A stretch of DNA of 64,000 nt. Source: Pseudomonadota bacterium. GTDB lineage: Bacteria; Pseudomonadota; Gammaproteobacteria; Legionellales; Legionellaceae. The position numbers and the translations under genes were made by a program. Location of the stretch: NCBI GenBank assembly GCA_020051095.1, contig JAGVJN010000033.1:1-64000 (forward strand). Reading direction: 5' to 3'. The notes below the pieces were generated by a model. The model searched no databases, had not been told where the DNA came from, and was given only the letters and a program-made list of their open reading frames with translations. Shown here one piece after another: positions 26,517-34,953 of the stretch; position 1 is the stretch's first letter; each line of letters opens with the position of its first letter.

Positions 26517-27279
26517 CTCTTACCTCAATTCGAGCTTGTTTTAATGCTTGTTTTAGATCATTTATCTCGATCACATGATGGTGAAATACGCTAGCGGCTA
26601 AGGCACCACTAATAGCAATTTGATTAAATAACTCGATAAAATGTGAAATTGATCCAGCGCCACCCGAAGCTATCAATGGAACTTGACAGTGCTTGGCCAT
26701 TAAAGCTAATTGAGGTAAATCATAACCCCTGCGTACACCGTCTGAGCTCATGCAATTTAAAACGATTTCCCCTGCTCCTCGATCTTGAACCTCTGCGAGC
26801 CAAGCTGTTGTTGTTCTTTGACTATTAAACGATTTCCTCACATCCCCGGTATATTGAAAAACATAAAAATCATCGCCTAACCATTTCGAATCAATGCCCA
26901 CAGTAATGCATTGTTGGCCAAATTCATGACTCAGTTGATTAATAAGATCAGGATTAGCCAAAGCCGGGCTATTTATTAAAATTTTATCAGCCCCCGCATA
27001 TAAAATGGACCTGGCTTGCTCGAGGGATGAAATCCCCCCAGCCACTGAAAACGGGATAGCAATCTGCTTAGCAATTTCAGTTATCCATTTTTTATCAGTG
27101 ACTCGTCTATCACTACTCGCTGTAATATCATAAAATACGAGTTCATCAATTCCCGCTTCCGAATAGCGTGTCGCTAAATCAATGATATCACCAACCACTT
27201 GATGCTTTTGAAACTGGATGCCTTTGACAACCACGCCATCTCGTACATCCAAACAAGCGATAATTCGTTTGGCTAGCAT
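26509..27279 (-). CDS. hisF: Imidazole glycerol phosphate synthase, cyclase subunit
   Basis: The 256-residue (beta/alpha)8 barrel pairs with HisH to make imidazole glycerol phosphate and AICAR. The start [15 protein letters not shown] holds the catalytic Asp (D11), and the second Asp lies in VGIDSKW near residue 130. Phosphate-binding blocks VAGGIS and ASGGAGS are present. It overlaps hisA by 7 bp and hisI by 8 bp. Confidence 0.96.
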   Translation of the reverse strand: MLAKRIIACLDVRDGVVVKGIQFQKHQVVGDIIDLATRYSEAGIDELVFYDITASSDRRVTDKKWITEIAKQIAIPFSVAGGISSLEQARSILYAGADKILINSPALANPDLINQLSHEFGQQCITVGIDSKWLGDDFYVFQYTGDVRKSFNSQRTTTAWLAEVQDRGAGEIVLNCMSSDGVRRGYDLPQLALMAKHCQVPLIASGGAGSISHFIELFNQIAISGALAASVFHHHVIEINDLKQALKQARIEVRDE

Positions 27280-28007
27280 ATCTTTTCTCCAGCAGAGAGT
27301 GGCAGATCAACATCCGTTTGATACAGCGCCTTGCCAACGATAGCAGCAGAAACACCACACTCTGCCAATGCAACCAAATCATTTTTATTTCGTACGCCAC
27401 CTGAGGCTTGCCAATGGATAGTCGGAAAGCGGGACAAAGCTTGTTCGTATAACGATAAATTCGGGCCTTTTAATGTGCCATCACAAGCAATATCGGTGCA
27501 TAGAATTGTATCAACGCCTAACACTTCATATTCCCGTGCTATATCCCAAAGCATAAATCCTGTCTTAATTGACCAGGCATGACTGACAACGATTGGGATA
27601 TTATCAACGAGGGATACATCCAGCGCGATGATAAACCGATCCGAACCAAACTGCTTTAGTAAAGCTTCACATTGATCCTTATTGGTCACTGCTAAACTAC
27701 CAATGACGATTTTATCAACGCCCATCGCTAAACACGTTTCCACATCAGCAGACGTTCGGATACCGCCCCCTATTTGAACAGGAATCGACAGATTTTCAAT
27801 GATTTTCGAAATTAAGGGCTGTTGAACCAATCGCTTTTGTTTTGCCCCATCTAAATCAACCAAATGCAGAGACTGAGCACCTTGCTGTTGATATTTTTTT
27901 GCTAACGAAACCGCATCGCCTGGATAAAATGTTTTTCGTTCATAGTCACCTTGGTACAATCGAACGCATTCACCATTGATCAAATCAATTGCGGGTATCA
28001 CTTTCAT
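27273..28007 (-). CDS. hisA: ProFAR isomerase
   Basis: The 244-residue (beta/alpha)8 enzyme catalyses the Amadori rearrangement of ProFAR to PRFAR. The catalytic Asp is in [17 protein letters not shown] (residue 8) and the second is in CTDIACDGT. Phosphate-binding blocks IGGGIRT and ASGGVRN are present. It lies 45 bp after hisH, the largest gap in the operon, directly next to the repeat insertion at the hisH end. Confidence 0.96.
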   Translation of the reverse strand: MKVIPAIDLINGECVRLYQGDYERKTFYPGDAVSLAKKYQQQGAQSLHLVDLDGAKQKRLVQQPLISKIIENLSIPVQIGGGIRTSADVETCLAMGVDKIVIGSLAVTNKDQCEALLKQFGSDRFIIALDVSLVDNIPIVVSHAWSIKTGFMLWDIAREYEVLGVDTILCTDIACDGTLKGPNLSLYEQALSRFPTIHWQASGGVRNKNDLVALAECGVSAAIVGKALYQTDVDLPLSAGEKIC

Positions 28008-28052
28008 CTTACAACCTCATTAGCATTTTAAACATCAGGTACGACTCATAAA

Positions 28053-28730
28053 CTAGTCACTTCGATTCAACAACCCCTCATCCGCCCTGCGGGCACCTTC
28101 TCCCCATGCCTGGGGAGAAGGAAAAATGTTAGAGTTATTTATAGAACAAAAATTTCTTAATAACTGGCTTCCCACCTTCCCAGACTTTTCAGGGTGAAAT
28201 TGCACCCCAAAAAAATTATCCTTTTGCACAATCGATGCAAAGGCAGTGCTATATTCTGTCTGGGCTATGCATGAATCGGTAATACTTGCGGCATAACTAT
28301 GGACAAAGTAAAAGTAGTCACTATTATCAATTCCCTGGGAAAGCGCAGATTTGACTACCCATTGCACTTGATTCCATCCCATGTGTGGGACAGGGTGGCT
28401 AGGGGTTGCTCGCAGTGGGTCTATTCCACCTGGAATCACGCCTAAGCACGCCACATCATTTTCGCTGGAATAATCAAATAACAACTGCATGCCCAAACAA
28501 ATACCAAGTACCGGACAAGATAATTGTGGAATGAATTCAGTCAATTGACATTGTTGTAATTGGCGCATCCCCATTTGAGCTGTGCCAACACCCGGCAAAA
28601 TGACATGGCTTGCCTGATTGATTATCTTTCTCTCATTGCTAATCACAACGACATGCCCCAAGCGTTCAATCGCTGTTTTGATAGATGTTAGATTTGTTCC
28701 GGTTGCCTCAATAATAACAATCATAAACAC
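28053..28730 (-). CDS. hisH: Imidazole glycerol phosphate synthase, glutaminase subunit, with repeat-encoded tail
   Basis: This is the 225-residue glutamine amidotransferase that supplies ammonia to HisF. The nucleophile is C78 in GICLGM, with the His/Glu pair H179 and E181 in FHPEKSG. Normal HisH ends near residue 198. Here about 25 extra residues follow, including PSPQAWGEGARRADEG, which are the translation of a palindromic repeat inserted at 28072-28121. The core enzyme looks intact. The start overlaps hisB by 10 bp; an ATG two codons later is equally possible. Confidence 0.93.
   Translation of the reverse strand: MFMIVIIEATGTNLTSIKTAIERLGHVVVISNERKIINQASHVILPGVGTAQMGMRQLQQCQLTEFIPQLSCPVLGICLGMQLLFDYSSENDVACLGVIPGGIDPLRATPSHPVPHMGWNQVQWVVKSALSQGIDNSDYFYFVHSYAASITDSCIAQTEYSTAFASIVQKDNFFGVQFHPEKSGKVGSQLLRNFCSINNSNIFPSPQAWGEGARRADEGLLNRSD
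28072..28121. repeat. Palindromic repeat inserted in the 3' end of hisH
   Basis: The segment contains GCCC..GGGC (28084-28094) and a perfect 10-bp stem, CCTTCTCCCC (28096-28105) against GGGGAGAAGG (28112-28121), beside CCCCTCATCCGCCCTGCGGG. This CCTTCTCCCC/CATCCGCCC type of repeat occurs between genes in many proteobacteria. Here it is read as codons 204-220 of hisH. Confidence 0.8.
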
Positions 28731-29779
28731 CCCTTGGTGGAGGCAATTCCATAGCCGCTTTGTTGTATCGCTTGTTTGAGAGCGCGTCCAAAGGCTTTAA
28801 AGCATGCTTCAACCATGTGGTGGGTATTTTCCCCTTCAACGCGCACATGGATAGTAGCCGCCATATTCTGGCTCAGTGTTTTAAAAAAATGCGGAACCAT
28901 TTCAGTTGATAAATCACCAACTTTTTCGCAGCTAAATTGCCCTTCGAAGACATGCCCTCCTCTGCCACTTAAATCAATTGCAACCCTCGCCAAGCTTTCA
29001 TCCATGGGTAATGTAAAGCCATAACGTTCAATCCCTCTGCGATCAGCTAATGCCTGATTGATTGCTTGCCCAAGGCAGATAGCGATATCTTCTACCAAAT
29101 GATGATCATCCACATCCATATCACCCGTGGCATGTATTTCTATTTGGATCCCCGCATGTTTACTAATTTGTGCTAACATATGATTTAAAAACTGACACGG
29201 CGTATTAATGGTTGTGTTGGCTTTTTCATCTAAATTTACCATCAGTTCAATTTGTGTTTCTTGCGTGCTCCGATTGATGCGTGCCATCCTTGGTTTAGAT
29301 AAAATCAATTTAGTCATATCTGACCAGGTCATTTTCTCACTCAGCCTATAACCAGTTATTCCCAAGTTTTGTGCTAATGCTAAATCCGTTTTGCGGTCGC
29401 CTATGACATAAGAGTGATTTAAATCAAATCGTCGTTCTTTCACATAATCCATCACCATCCCGATGTTTGGCTTGCGGCAATGACAGTTATCTTCCTCAAA
29501 ATGTGGACATATTCGGATATCATCAAATTGAATCCCTTGAGATTGAAATAGTTCCACGATAAAGTCCTGACAATCATCGAATGCTTTTTGCGGAAAGCAA
29601 GCTGTGCCTAGTCCATCTTGATTAGAGACCATGACTAATTTAAATCCCGCTTCTTGCAATAATAACAAGGAAGGTATGACTTTTTCGACTAAACGAATTT
29701 TCTGCAAACTGTCAACTTGGAAATCCGGCGGCTCCTGAATTAACGTTCCATCGCGATCGATAAATAGTACTTTATCCAT
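28721..29779 (-). CDS. hisB: Bifunctional histidinol-phosphatase/imidazoleglycerol-phosphate dehydratase
   Basis: The 352-residue fusion combines an N-terminal HAD phosphatase (FIDRDGTLI at about 6-14, with Cys/His zinc ligands in CPHFEEDNCHCRKP) and a C-terminal dehydratase (about 165-352, with metal-binding DDHHLVEDIAI and HHMVEACFKAFGRAL). It performs two steps of histidine synthesis. The fusion type is that of enterobacteria. It overlaps hisC by one base and hisH by 10. Confidence 0.96.
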   Translation of the reverse strand: MDKVLFIDRDGTLIQEPPDFQVDSLQKIRLVEKVIPSLLLLQEAGFKLVMVSNQDGLGTACFPQKAFDDCQDFIVELFQSQGIQFDDIRICPHFEEDNCHCRKPNIGMVMDYVKERRFDLNHSYVIGDRKTDLALAQNLGITGYRLSEKMTWSDMTKLILSKPRMARINRSTQETQIELMVNLDEKANTTINTPCQFLNHMLAQISKHAGIQIEIHATGDMDVDDHHLVEDIAICLGQAINQALADRRGIERYGFTLPMDESLARVAIDLSGRGGHVFEGQFSCEKVGDLSTEMVPHFFKTLSQNMAATIHVRVEGENTHHMVEACFKAFGRALKQAIQQSGYGIASTKGCL

Positions 29780-30816
29780 TATCGATACCTCGCTAGTGCA
29801 TTGAATAAATTTTGATTGTGCTCTTCAGTACCGATACTTAACCTTATCAACGTAGGTGATATCGCTTTTACCAGCATCCTCTGCTCTGCTAAGTAGTCAA
29901 CCACCAACTGGCTGTTATCAACTTGTATAAGCACAAAATTAGCATCACTCGGCCATATTTTTTTGATAAGTGATAATTGAGAAAGTGCTTGTGAGAGCCA
30001 TTCTCTTTGCTGGCAAACCAATTCAATTTTCGCGGTGAAATTCTGGCATTGCTCAAAGGATTCTCTAGCCAACTCTAGGACAGGGGTTGAATAAGGAAAT
30101 GGGGGCAATATCGCTTCAATTCGGTTAATAACCTCATTATTGGCTATCACCACGCCTAAGCGCAATCCAGCTAAGCCATATGCTTTCGATAATGTTCGTA
30201 ATACAATGAGATTATCAAACTGATCCAACAAACGTGTCGCACTTTCTTGCTTGCTAAATTCAATGTATGCTTCGTCGACAACCACCATCACCTTGTTTTT
30301 TGCTTGATGGCAAATGGTTGCAACACGATCGAGGTGAATCGTATTGCCTGTTGGATTATTTGGGCGACAAAGGTATAGCAGCTTACTCGTCTTCACCTCG
30401 ACTGCCGTAGCAATTGCCGATTCATCTAAACTAAAATCGTTTGTCTTAAGAGGACACTCAATAATGCCCGCCCCTTGTATTCTTGCATAAATGCTATACA
30501 TCACAAACGTTGGTGGGCATGTAATAATTGAATCTTGAGAGGGAATTAAAAATAGCCGGCTTAGGATATCTATCCCATCATCACTGCCGCGCGTTAATAT
30601 CAACTGATCGGAGGATACTTTATACCGTTGACTCAATTGCTTGATTAATTCGACAGGATACTTTGGCGGGTAGTGGTTTAGCTGCCATCCATAGTCTAAC
30701 AAGGGATCCCATGCCGATTCATTCGCATGTAATCGGACATTTTGCTTGTCGGAACGTCCTGTTGGGTAACCGCATAGATCGACCAAATCAGGCCGCATTA
30801 GTTGTTTGATTGACAT
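29779..30816 (-). CDS. hisC: Histidinol-phosphate aminotransferase
   Basis: This is a 345-residue fold-type I aminotransferase; the PLP lysine is in RTLSKAYGLAGLRLG. The frame is open up to 30915, but that would overlap hisD by over 100 bp. The ATG at 30816 (MSIKQLMRPDL) has GGGAGGAG a few bases upstream and overlaps the hisD end by only 19 bp, so it is chosen. NPTGN and DEAYIEF blocks are present. Confidence 0.95.
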   Translation of the reverse strand: MSIKQLMRPDLVDLCGYPTGRSDKQNVRLHANESAWDPLLDYGWQLNHYPPKYPVELIKQLSQRYKVSSDQLILTRGSDDGIDILSRLFLIPSQDSIITCPPTFVMYSIYARIQGAGIIECPLKTNDFSLDESAIATAVEVKTSKLLYLCRPNNPTGNTIHLDRVATICHQAKNKVMVVVDEAYIEFSKQESATRLLDQFDNLIVLRTLSKAYGLAGLRLGVVIANNEVINRIEAILPPFPYSTPVLELARESFEQCQNFTAKIELVCQQREWLSQALSQLSLIKKIWPSDANFVLIQVDNSQLVVDYLAEQRMLVKAISPTLIRLSIGTEEHNQNLFNALARYR

Positions 30817-32096
30817 AAATACTCCTCCCGAACAGTAATGGCGTTGTCGTGTGCATTCAATCCCTCCGCCTTCGCTAAATAGCGCGCTTGACGGCCAATA
30901 TCCATGATTGCGCAAGGCTCGACTCGTTGAATGCTAATGGCTTTCATAAAATCAATCGTGGCCAAGCCACTCATACTTTTTGCATACCCATACGTGGGTA
31001 ACACGTGATTTGAGCCTGTGACATAATCCCCTAACGACTCAGCCGCCCAGGGGCCAACAAAAATGGTTCCAGCGGATTGTATTTTGGGTACGATTGATTC
31101 TGCGTTTTTGCAATTTAGGATTAAATGCTCTGGTGCATAACGGTTAACAATCGTTACCATCGCTTCGTCATTACCAGCTAAAATAAATTGGCTTACTTTT
31201 AAAGCCTCATTGATTATCGGCAATCGAGACAATGTTTGTTTTTGTTGATTGATCGATTCCATGACTGAATAAATAAGTTTTTGATTGGTACTCACCAAAA
31301 TTACTTGGGAATCAGGACCATGTTCCGCTTGAGAAAGCATATCTGCTGCCACAAAAGCTGGATTAGCATATTGATCCGCTAAGACCATCACTTCAGAGGG
31401 ACCCGCTGGCATATCAATACTAGGACCGGTTGAATCTTGCGCAACAAGGGACTTTGCTGCCGTAACATACCGATTTCCAGGACCAAAAATCTTATCCACT
31501 TTAGGAATCGATTCCGTCCCATAAGCCATCGCTGCAATGGCTTGAGCGCCACCGACTTTATAGATCGTTTCAATACCACATAAGCGCGCTGCTTCCATTA
31601 GCATTGGATGGAGTTCACCATGACTCATCGGTGGTGTGCAAACCACTCGCATCGGGTTACCCGCAATTTGTGCAGGAATAGCCAACATTAATAATGAAGA
31701 AATGAGTGGCGTATTCCCACCGGGCACATACAATCCAACCCTATCGATCGGCTGATAGGCTTTTGTTAGGCAAACACCCGGCGCAGTCATCACTGTGACG
31801 GGACTTGGTTTTAACGCTTGATGGTAGGTACGGATAGTCTGTATCGCTGTTTCAATTGCTTTCTGAGACAGTGTATCAATTGGTGATTTAACCTGCGTGT
31901 TGCAGGTTAATGATTTTAATCCAACGCCATCAAACAGTTGCGTATAATCTAACAATGCGGAATCACCTTGCTTTTTTACTGTTTCAACAATCGCTTTTGT
32001 TTGAATTAAAACTTGCTTATCTTGTGATACTATAGGCCTTTGTAACACGTTGTTTTTTTCAATTTCTGATAGATCTTGCCAACAAATAACGTTCAT
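30798..32096 (-). CDS. hisD: Histidinol dehydrogenase
   Basis: The 432-residue zinc enzyme oxidises histidinol to histidine in two NAD-dependent steps. Recognisable blocks are VGLYVPGGNTPLISSLLM, DMPAGPSEVMVLAD, LSQAEHGPDSQVIL and the C-terminal VREEYL. The length is typical. It lies two bases after hisG and overlaps hisC by 19 bp. Confidence 0.96.
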   Translation of the reverse strand: MNVICWQDLSEIEKNNVLQRPIVSQDKQVLIQTKAIVETVKKQGDSALLDYTQLFDGVGLKSLTCNTQVKSPIDTLSQKAIETAIQTIRTYHQALKPSPVTVMTAPGVCLTKAYQPIDRVGLYVPGGNTPLISSLLMLAIPAQIAGNPMRVVCTPPMSHGELHPMLMEAARLCGIETIYKVGGAQAIAAMAYGTESIPKVDKIFGPGNRYVTAAKSLVAQDSTGPSIDMPAGPSEVMVLADQYANPAFVAADMLSQAEHGPDSQVILVSTNQKLIYSVMESINQQKQTLSRLPIINEALKVSQFILAGNDEAMVTIVNRYAPEHLILNCKNAESIVPKIQSAGTIFVGPWAAESLGDYVTGSNHVLPTYGYAKSMSGLATIDFMKAISIQRVEPCAIMDIGRQARYLAKAEGLNAHDNAITVREEYLCQSNN

Positions 32097-32098
32097 AA

Positions 32099-32977
32099 CT
32101 ACCCCAACATCTTCTCAATTGGTAACACTAAAATAGAACTGGCACCTTTCGCTTTGATTGTTTCTAACGTTTGCCAGAAAGCGCCTTCTGTAGAGACGAC
32201 ATGGACAGCGACCTTATCTTCTTGATTCAAAGGTACTATCGTCGGTGTTTCAATCCCTGGCAAGTCTTGACATATTGCTTGTAACGCTGATTTTGGGGCA
32301 TGAAACATGATATATTTGCTATCCCGAGCCATATTTACCCCTTTAATACGATTGGTTAACAACTCGAATATCGCTTGCTGATTCCCGGTAAATTCTTTGT
32401 CAGCACTAATAAATACCGCCTCGCTTTCAAATATTTGCTCAACCTCAATTAGGTGATTATCGGCCAACGTACGACCCGTTGAAACGAGATCGCAAATGGC
32501 ATCGGCCATATCCAATTTTGGAATGATCTCAACTGACCCTGCGATGGGTAATACATTAGCATTGACACGGTTCTCATCTAAATATCGTTGTAATAATCTT
32601 GGATAGCTCGTTGCAATGGTTTTATTTTCTAACGAACCGGCATTTTGAAATTCAAATTCATACGGAACCGCAATGGATAATCGACATTGGCATAGATTGA
32701 GTCCCATTATTTTTTGATACCGTTTTGTTGGTTTCGATAAGAATTGCTCGACAAGCACATTTTCGCCAACTATCCCAGCATCACACACCCTATCAAACAC
32801 GAGTGTTGGAATATCATCATCGCGAACCATTAATAAATCGATGGGCATATTTTCAACTTTGACCAGCAAACTATTATCCTCGACTCGAAAAGCTAAACCA
32901 CACCGTTTTAACAAAGATATTGAATCTTGAAACAACCGCCCTTTCTTTTGTATGGCAATTCTTAATCGATCATTCAT
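32099..32977 (-). CDS. hisG: ATP phosphoribosyltransferase, long form
   Basis: The 292-residue enzyme commits ATP and PRPP to histidine synthesis. LRIAIQKKGRLF at the start and DAICDLVSTGRTLADNHL, the PRPP-binding loop, are diagnostic. The C-terminal 75 residues form the regulatory ACT-like domain of the long HisG form, so feedback inhibition by histidine and no need for HisZ are expected. The start overlaps the upstream TrpR-like gene by 8 bp. Confidence 0.96.
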   Translation of the reverse strand: MNDRLRIAIQKKGRLFQDSISLLKRCGLAFRVEDNSLLVKVENMPIDLLMVRDDDIPTLVFDRVCDAGIVGENVLVEQFLSKPTKRYQKIMGLNLCQCRLSIAVPYEFEFQNAGSLENKTIATSYPRLLQRYLDENRVNANVLPIAGSVEIIPKLDMADAICDLVSTGRTLADNHLIEVEQIFESEAVFISADKEFTGNQQAIFELLTNRIKGVNMARDSKYIMFHAPKSALQAICQDLPGIETPTIVPLNQEDKVAVHVVSTEGAFWQTLETIKAKGASSILVLPIEKMLG

Positions 32978-33269
32978 GCTTTTTTACTCTTTTGAAAATT
33001 AAATCATATCCGCCTTCACCATAAACTAAGCATCGTGCAATACGCGTGATGGTGGCGACACTGACACCCGTACGATCATGAATGGCTCTGTAGGGAACCC
33101 CTTGTTTAAGTAAAGGGATGACTGCCCAGCGATCAGCCATTGCATCCAACTCGGTAGGGGTGCACAAGTCAATGAAAAATAGACGTGCTTCCTCATCATT
33201 TTTGATTGAACTAATTCCCTGAAATAGATGAGTATACTTTTCTTCGTGATAAATTTGAGATTCCTTCAT
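32970..33269 (-). CDS. TrpR/YerC-family regulator heading the his operon
   Basis: The 99-residue protein belongs to the Trp repressor-like YerC/YecD family. Its helix-turn-helix lies in VPYRAIHDRTGVSVATITRIARCL. The frame opens upstream to 33332, inside the promoter -35 box, so the ATG at 33269 (MKESQIYHEEKY) is the real start. It is the first gene of the his operon and overlaps hisG, which points to autoregulated control of histidine synthesis. Family members next to his genes are predicted histidine-responsive repressors (HisR); that role here is inferred. Confidence 0.85.
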   Translation of the reverse strand: MKESQIYHEEKYTHLFQGISSIKNDEEARLFFIDLCTPTELDAMADRWAVIPLLKQGVPYRAIHDRTGVSVATITRIARCLVYGEGGYDLIFKRVKKHE

Positions 33270-33281
33270 GATATAATGTTC

Positions 33282-33332
33282 TATTACGCTAATACATGAT
33301 AACATCATAAAAGATACTTGGACTGTTGTCAA
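33282..33332 (-). promoter_or_regulatory. Promoter and candidate operator of the his operon
   Basis: On the minus strand TTGACA (33332-33327) and TATGAT (33309-33304) are separated by exactly 17 bp, a near-perfect sigma-70 promoter. Just past the expected start point lies the palindrome TATTA-GCG-TAATA (33294-33282), well placed as an operator for the TrpR-like protein encoded immediately downstream. Confidence 0.7.
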
Positions 33333-33417
33333 TCATTTTGTCATTGTGGATTGAATACTTTTTGATGAAGGAAGAAATAATCGACTATAAAAGGGGCAAT
33401 ATTGTGAAAATTATAGG

Positions 33418-33831
33418 TTATCGGCAAATCGCAGGACGATACTGGTCCTGCAACGTCCCCCCCGTACAATCCCAAGTAACACCGCTGTTACCCACAACAG
33501 CGGGCTGAAAATTGATGGTGCCATTGCCCGCTTGTACCGTAAAAGTAATGATGATTAAACCATTAGCGCCAATACTAATATCTGACACATTGTCCGTAGG
33601 CGCTGGAAATTCATAACCCGTTGCCGCCTGGTTTGCAGGTAGTGCGCTGGTGGCTAAGACAACCTCCGAGACAGCAATTTTCGCACGCGTCACTAACCCC
33701 AAGCCTTCAGTAACCCTGGCACGGATACTATAGTTCTGAAAACTTGATATCGCTACAACGGCTAATATGGCAACGATTGTTACCACAATTAACAGTTCAA
33801 TCAGGGTAAATCCCTGTATCTTATGGTGCAT
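33418..33831 (-). CDS. pilE: Type IV major pilin
   Basis: The 137-residue prepilin has the leader MHHKIQG followed by FTLIELLIVVTIVAILAVVA. This is the PilD cleavage site with Glu5 and the hydrophobic alpha-1 helix. The C-terminal disulfide loop is bounded by the cysteines in TWDCTGG and PAICR. It forms surface pili for adhesion, twitching or DNA uptake. A sigma-54 promoter lies upstream. No assembly genes are adjacent, as is usual for the pilin gene. Confidence 0.88.
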   Translation of the reverse strand: MHHKIQGFTLIELLIVVTIVAILAVVAISSFQNYSIRARVTEGLGLVTRAKIAVSEVVLATSALPANQAATGYEFPAPTDNVSDISIGANGLIIITFTVQAGNGTINFQPAVVGNSGVTWDCTGGTLQDQYRPAICR

Positions 33832-33868
33832 TGTTACGATACTCTCACATACTGCCCTTTATAACTGC

Positions 33869-33883
33869 GCAAATTTTGTGCCA
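33869..33883 (-). promoter_or_regulatory. Sigma-54 promoter of the pilin gene
   Basis: The minus strand reads TGGCAC (33883-33878), five bases, then TTGC (33872-33869). This is an exact -24/-12 RpoN promoter about 38 bp before the pilin ATG, matching known control of type IV pilins by RpoN with PilR-like activators. Confidence 0.8.
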
Positions 33884-34101
33884 AAAATAAAAACTATATA
33901 TTTTCAAGTCCTTATAAATTAAGTATATCAAAGGAAATCATTAGTGTGACGCATATGGTCACTTTATATCTTTTTTTGTCATATTGTTGTTTTAAAAAGG
34001 ACTTCTAAATATCCAACTTCCTTTTTCATTCTCCTTGAAATGTCAGAGTTAAGATTGAATGTTTGCAGGATTAGATCTAGACTTTGAAAAAATACTATTA
34101 A

Positions 34102-34263
34102 TTAATTGTGATTCACCGAGCACTGGGCTCAACACTCGATCCCTCTACCAAGGAACGAGGGCTGAGCTCTAAAGTCGGTATTGATACGACTACGTATATT
34201 GATGGACCATCCGAATTTTATGTCGGGATACCCAAACAAGCAATCAACACGCCAAGTGCTTAG
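34102..34263 (+). pseudogene. 3' remnant of a UbiD-like decarboxylase gene
   Basis: This open stretch between TAA (34099) and TAG (34261-34263) encodes RALGSTLDPSTKERGLSSKV followed by GIDTTTY. It resembles the C-terminus of UbiD-family decarboxylases, which typically carry a GS-LDP..SK-GID-T block. Only about 50 residues remain and no start or upstream domain is present. It ends 46 bp before ubiX, the gene for the enzyme that makes the UbiD cofactor, which supports the reading as a decayed ubiD-like partner. Confidence 0.55.
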
Positions 34264-34309
34264 GTGGTTGAAAATTCTATGACCTTCAAAGACTATATAA
34301 AGGAAACTA

Positions 34310-34882
34310 ATGACTAAACCCAAGCGCCTAATTATAGGTATTTCCGGTGCAAGTGGAATCCAATACGGCATTCGCTTGCTTGAGATATTAAAAAAAGAAG
34401 CCATTGAAACACATTTAATTGTCAGTAAAGCAGCACAACAGGTCAGGCATCATGAATGTGACTTGAGCGCTGAAGCATTGCATGAACTGGCGGATAAGCA
34501 TTATAAATTTGAAGACATTGCTTGTGCTGTTGCAAGTGGTTCTTACCATACATTAGGTATGGTGGTTGCACCCTGTTCGATGCATACGCTTGCTGAGATT
34601 GCGCACGGCTTGGGAAGTAATGCATTAACTCGGGCGGCAGATGTTATTTTAAAAGAACGCCGCAAATTAGTGTTGATGACTCGAGAATCACCACTGACTG
34701 CAGCGCATATTGAGAATATGCTTAAAGTCACGCAAATGGGCGGTATTATTGCACCACCCGCTCCTGCCTTTTACAACAAGCCTCAATCGTTAGACGATAT
34801 TATTAATCATAGTGTTGGGCGAGTGTTGGATTTATTTGATATCGATGCGAACATTGTAAAAAGATGGGGAGAAATAAACTAA
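34310..34882 (+). CDS. ubiX: Flavin prenyltransferase UbiX
   Basis: The 190-residue flavoprotein attaches a dimethylallyl group to FMN, making the prenyl-FMN cofactor of UbiD decarboxylases. The FMN-binding GISGASGIQYGIRLLE is at residues 9-24. SGSYHTLGMVVAPCSMHTLA and LVLMTRESPLTAAHIENML are family-specific blocks. It serves ubiquinone synthesis. AAAGGAAA precedes the start. The remnant just upstream suggests it once formed a pair with a ubiD-like gene. Confidence 0.94.
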   Translation: MTKPKRLIIGISGASGIQYGIRLLEILKKEAIETHLIVSKAAQQVRHHECDLSAEALHELADKHYKFEDIACAVASGSYHTLGMVVAPCSMHTLAEIAHGLGSNALTRAADVILKERRKLVLMTRESPLTAAHIENMLKVTQMGGIIAPPAPAFYNKPQSLDDIINHSVGRVLDLFDIDANIVKRWGEIN

Positions 34883-34953
34883 CTGGATATGGGCTTTACA
34901 TTGAATAATATTTATTCTAACTTGTAATTTTGTCGTAAAAAGGAAGTTGCATT

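Noticed and set aside
30817-30915. N-terminal extension of hisC
   Set aside because: The added residues do not look like HisC, overlap hisD deeply, and the internal ATG has a much better ribosome binding site.
33270-33332. Longer start for the TrpR-like gene
   Set aside because: The longer frame begins within the -35 box of the his promoter and adds residues not seen in the family.
34129-34404. Minus-strand ORF over the ubiD-like remnant
   Set aside because: It is antisense to both the remnant and the conserved ubiX start; the forward frame shows family-like residues instead.
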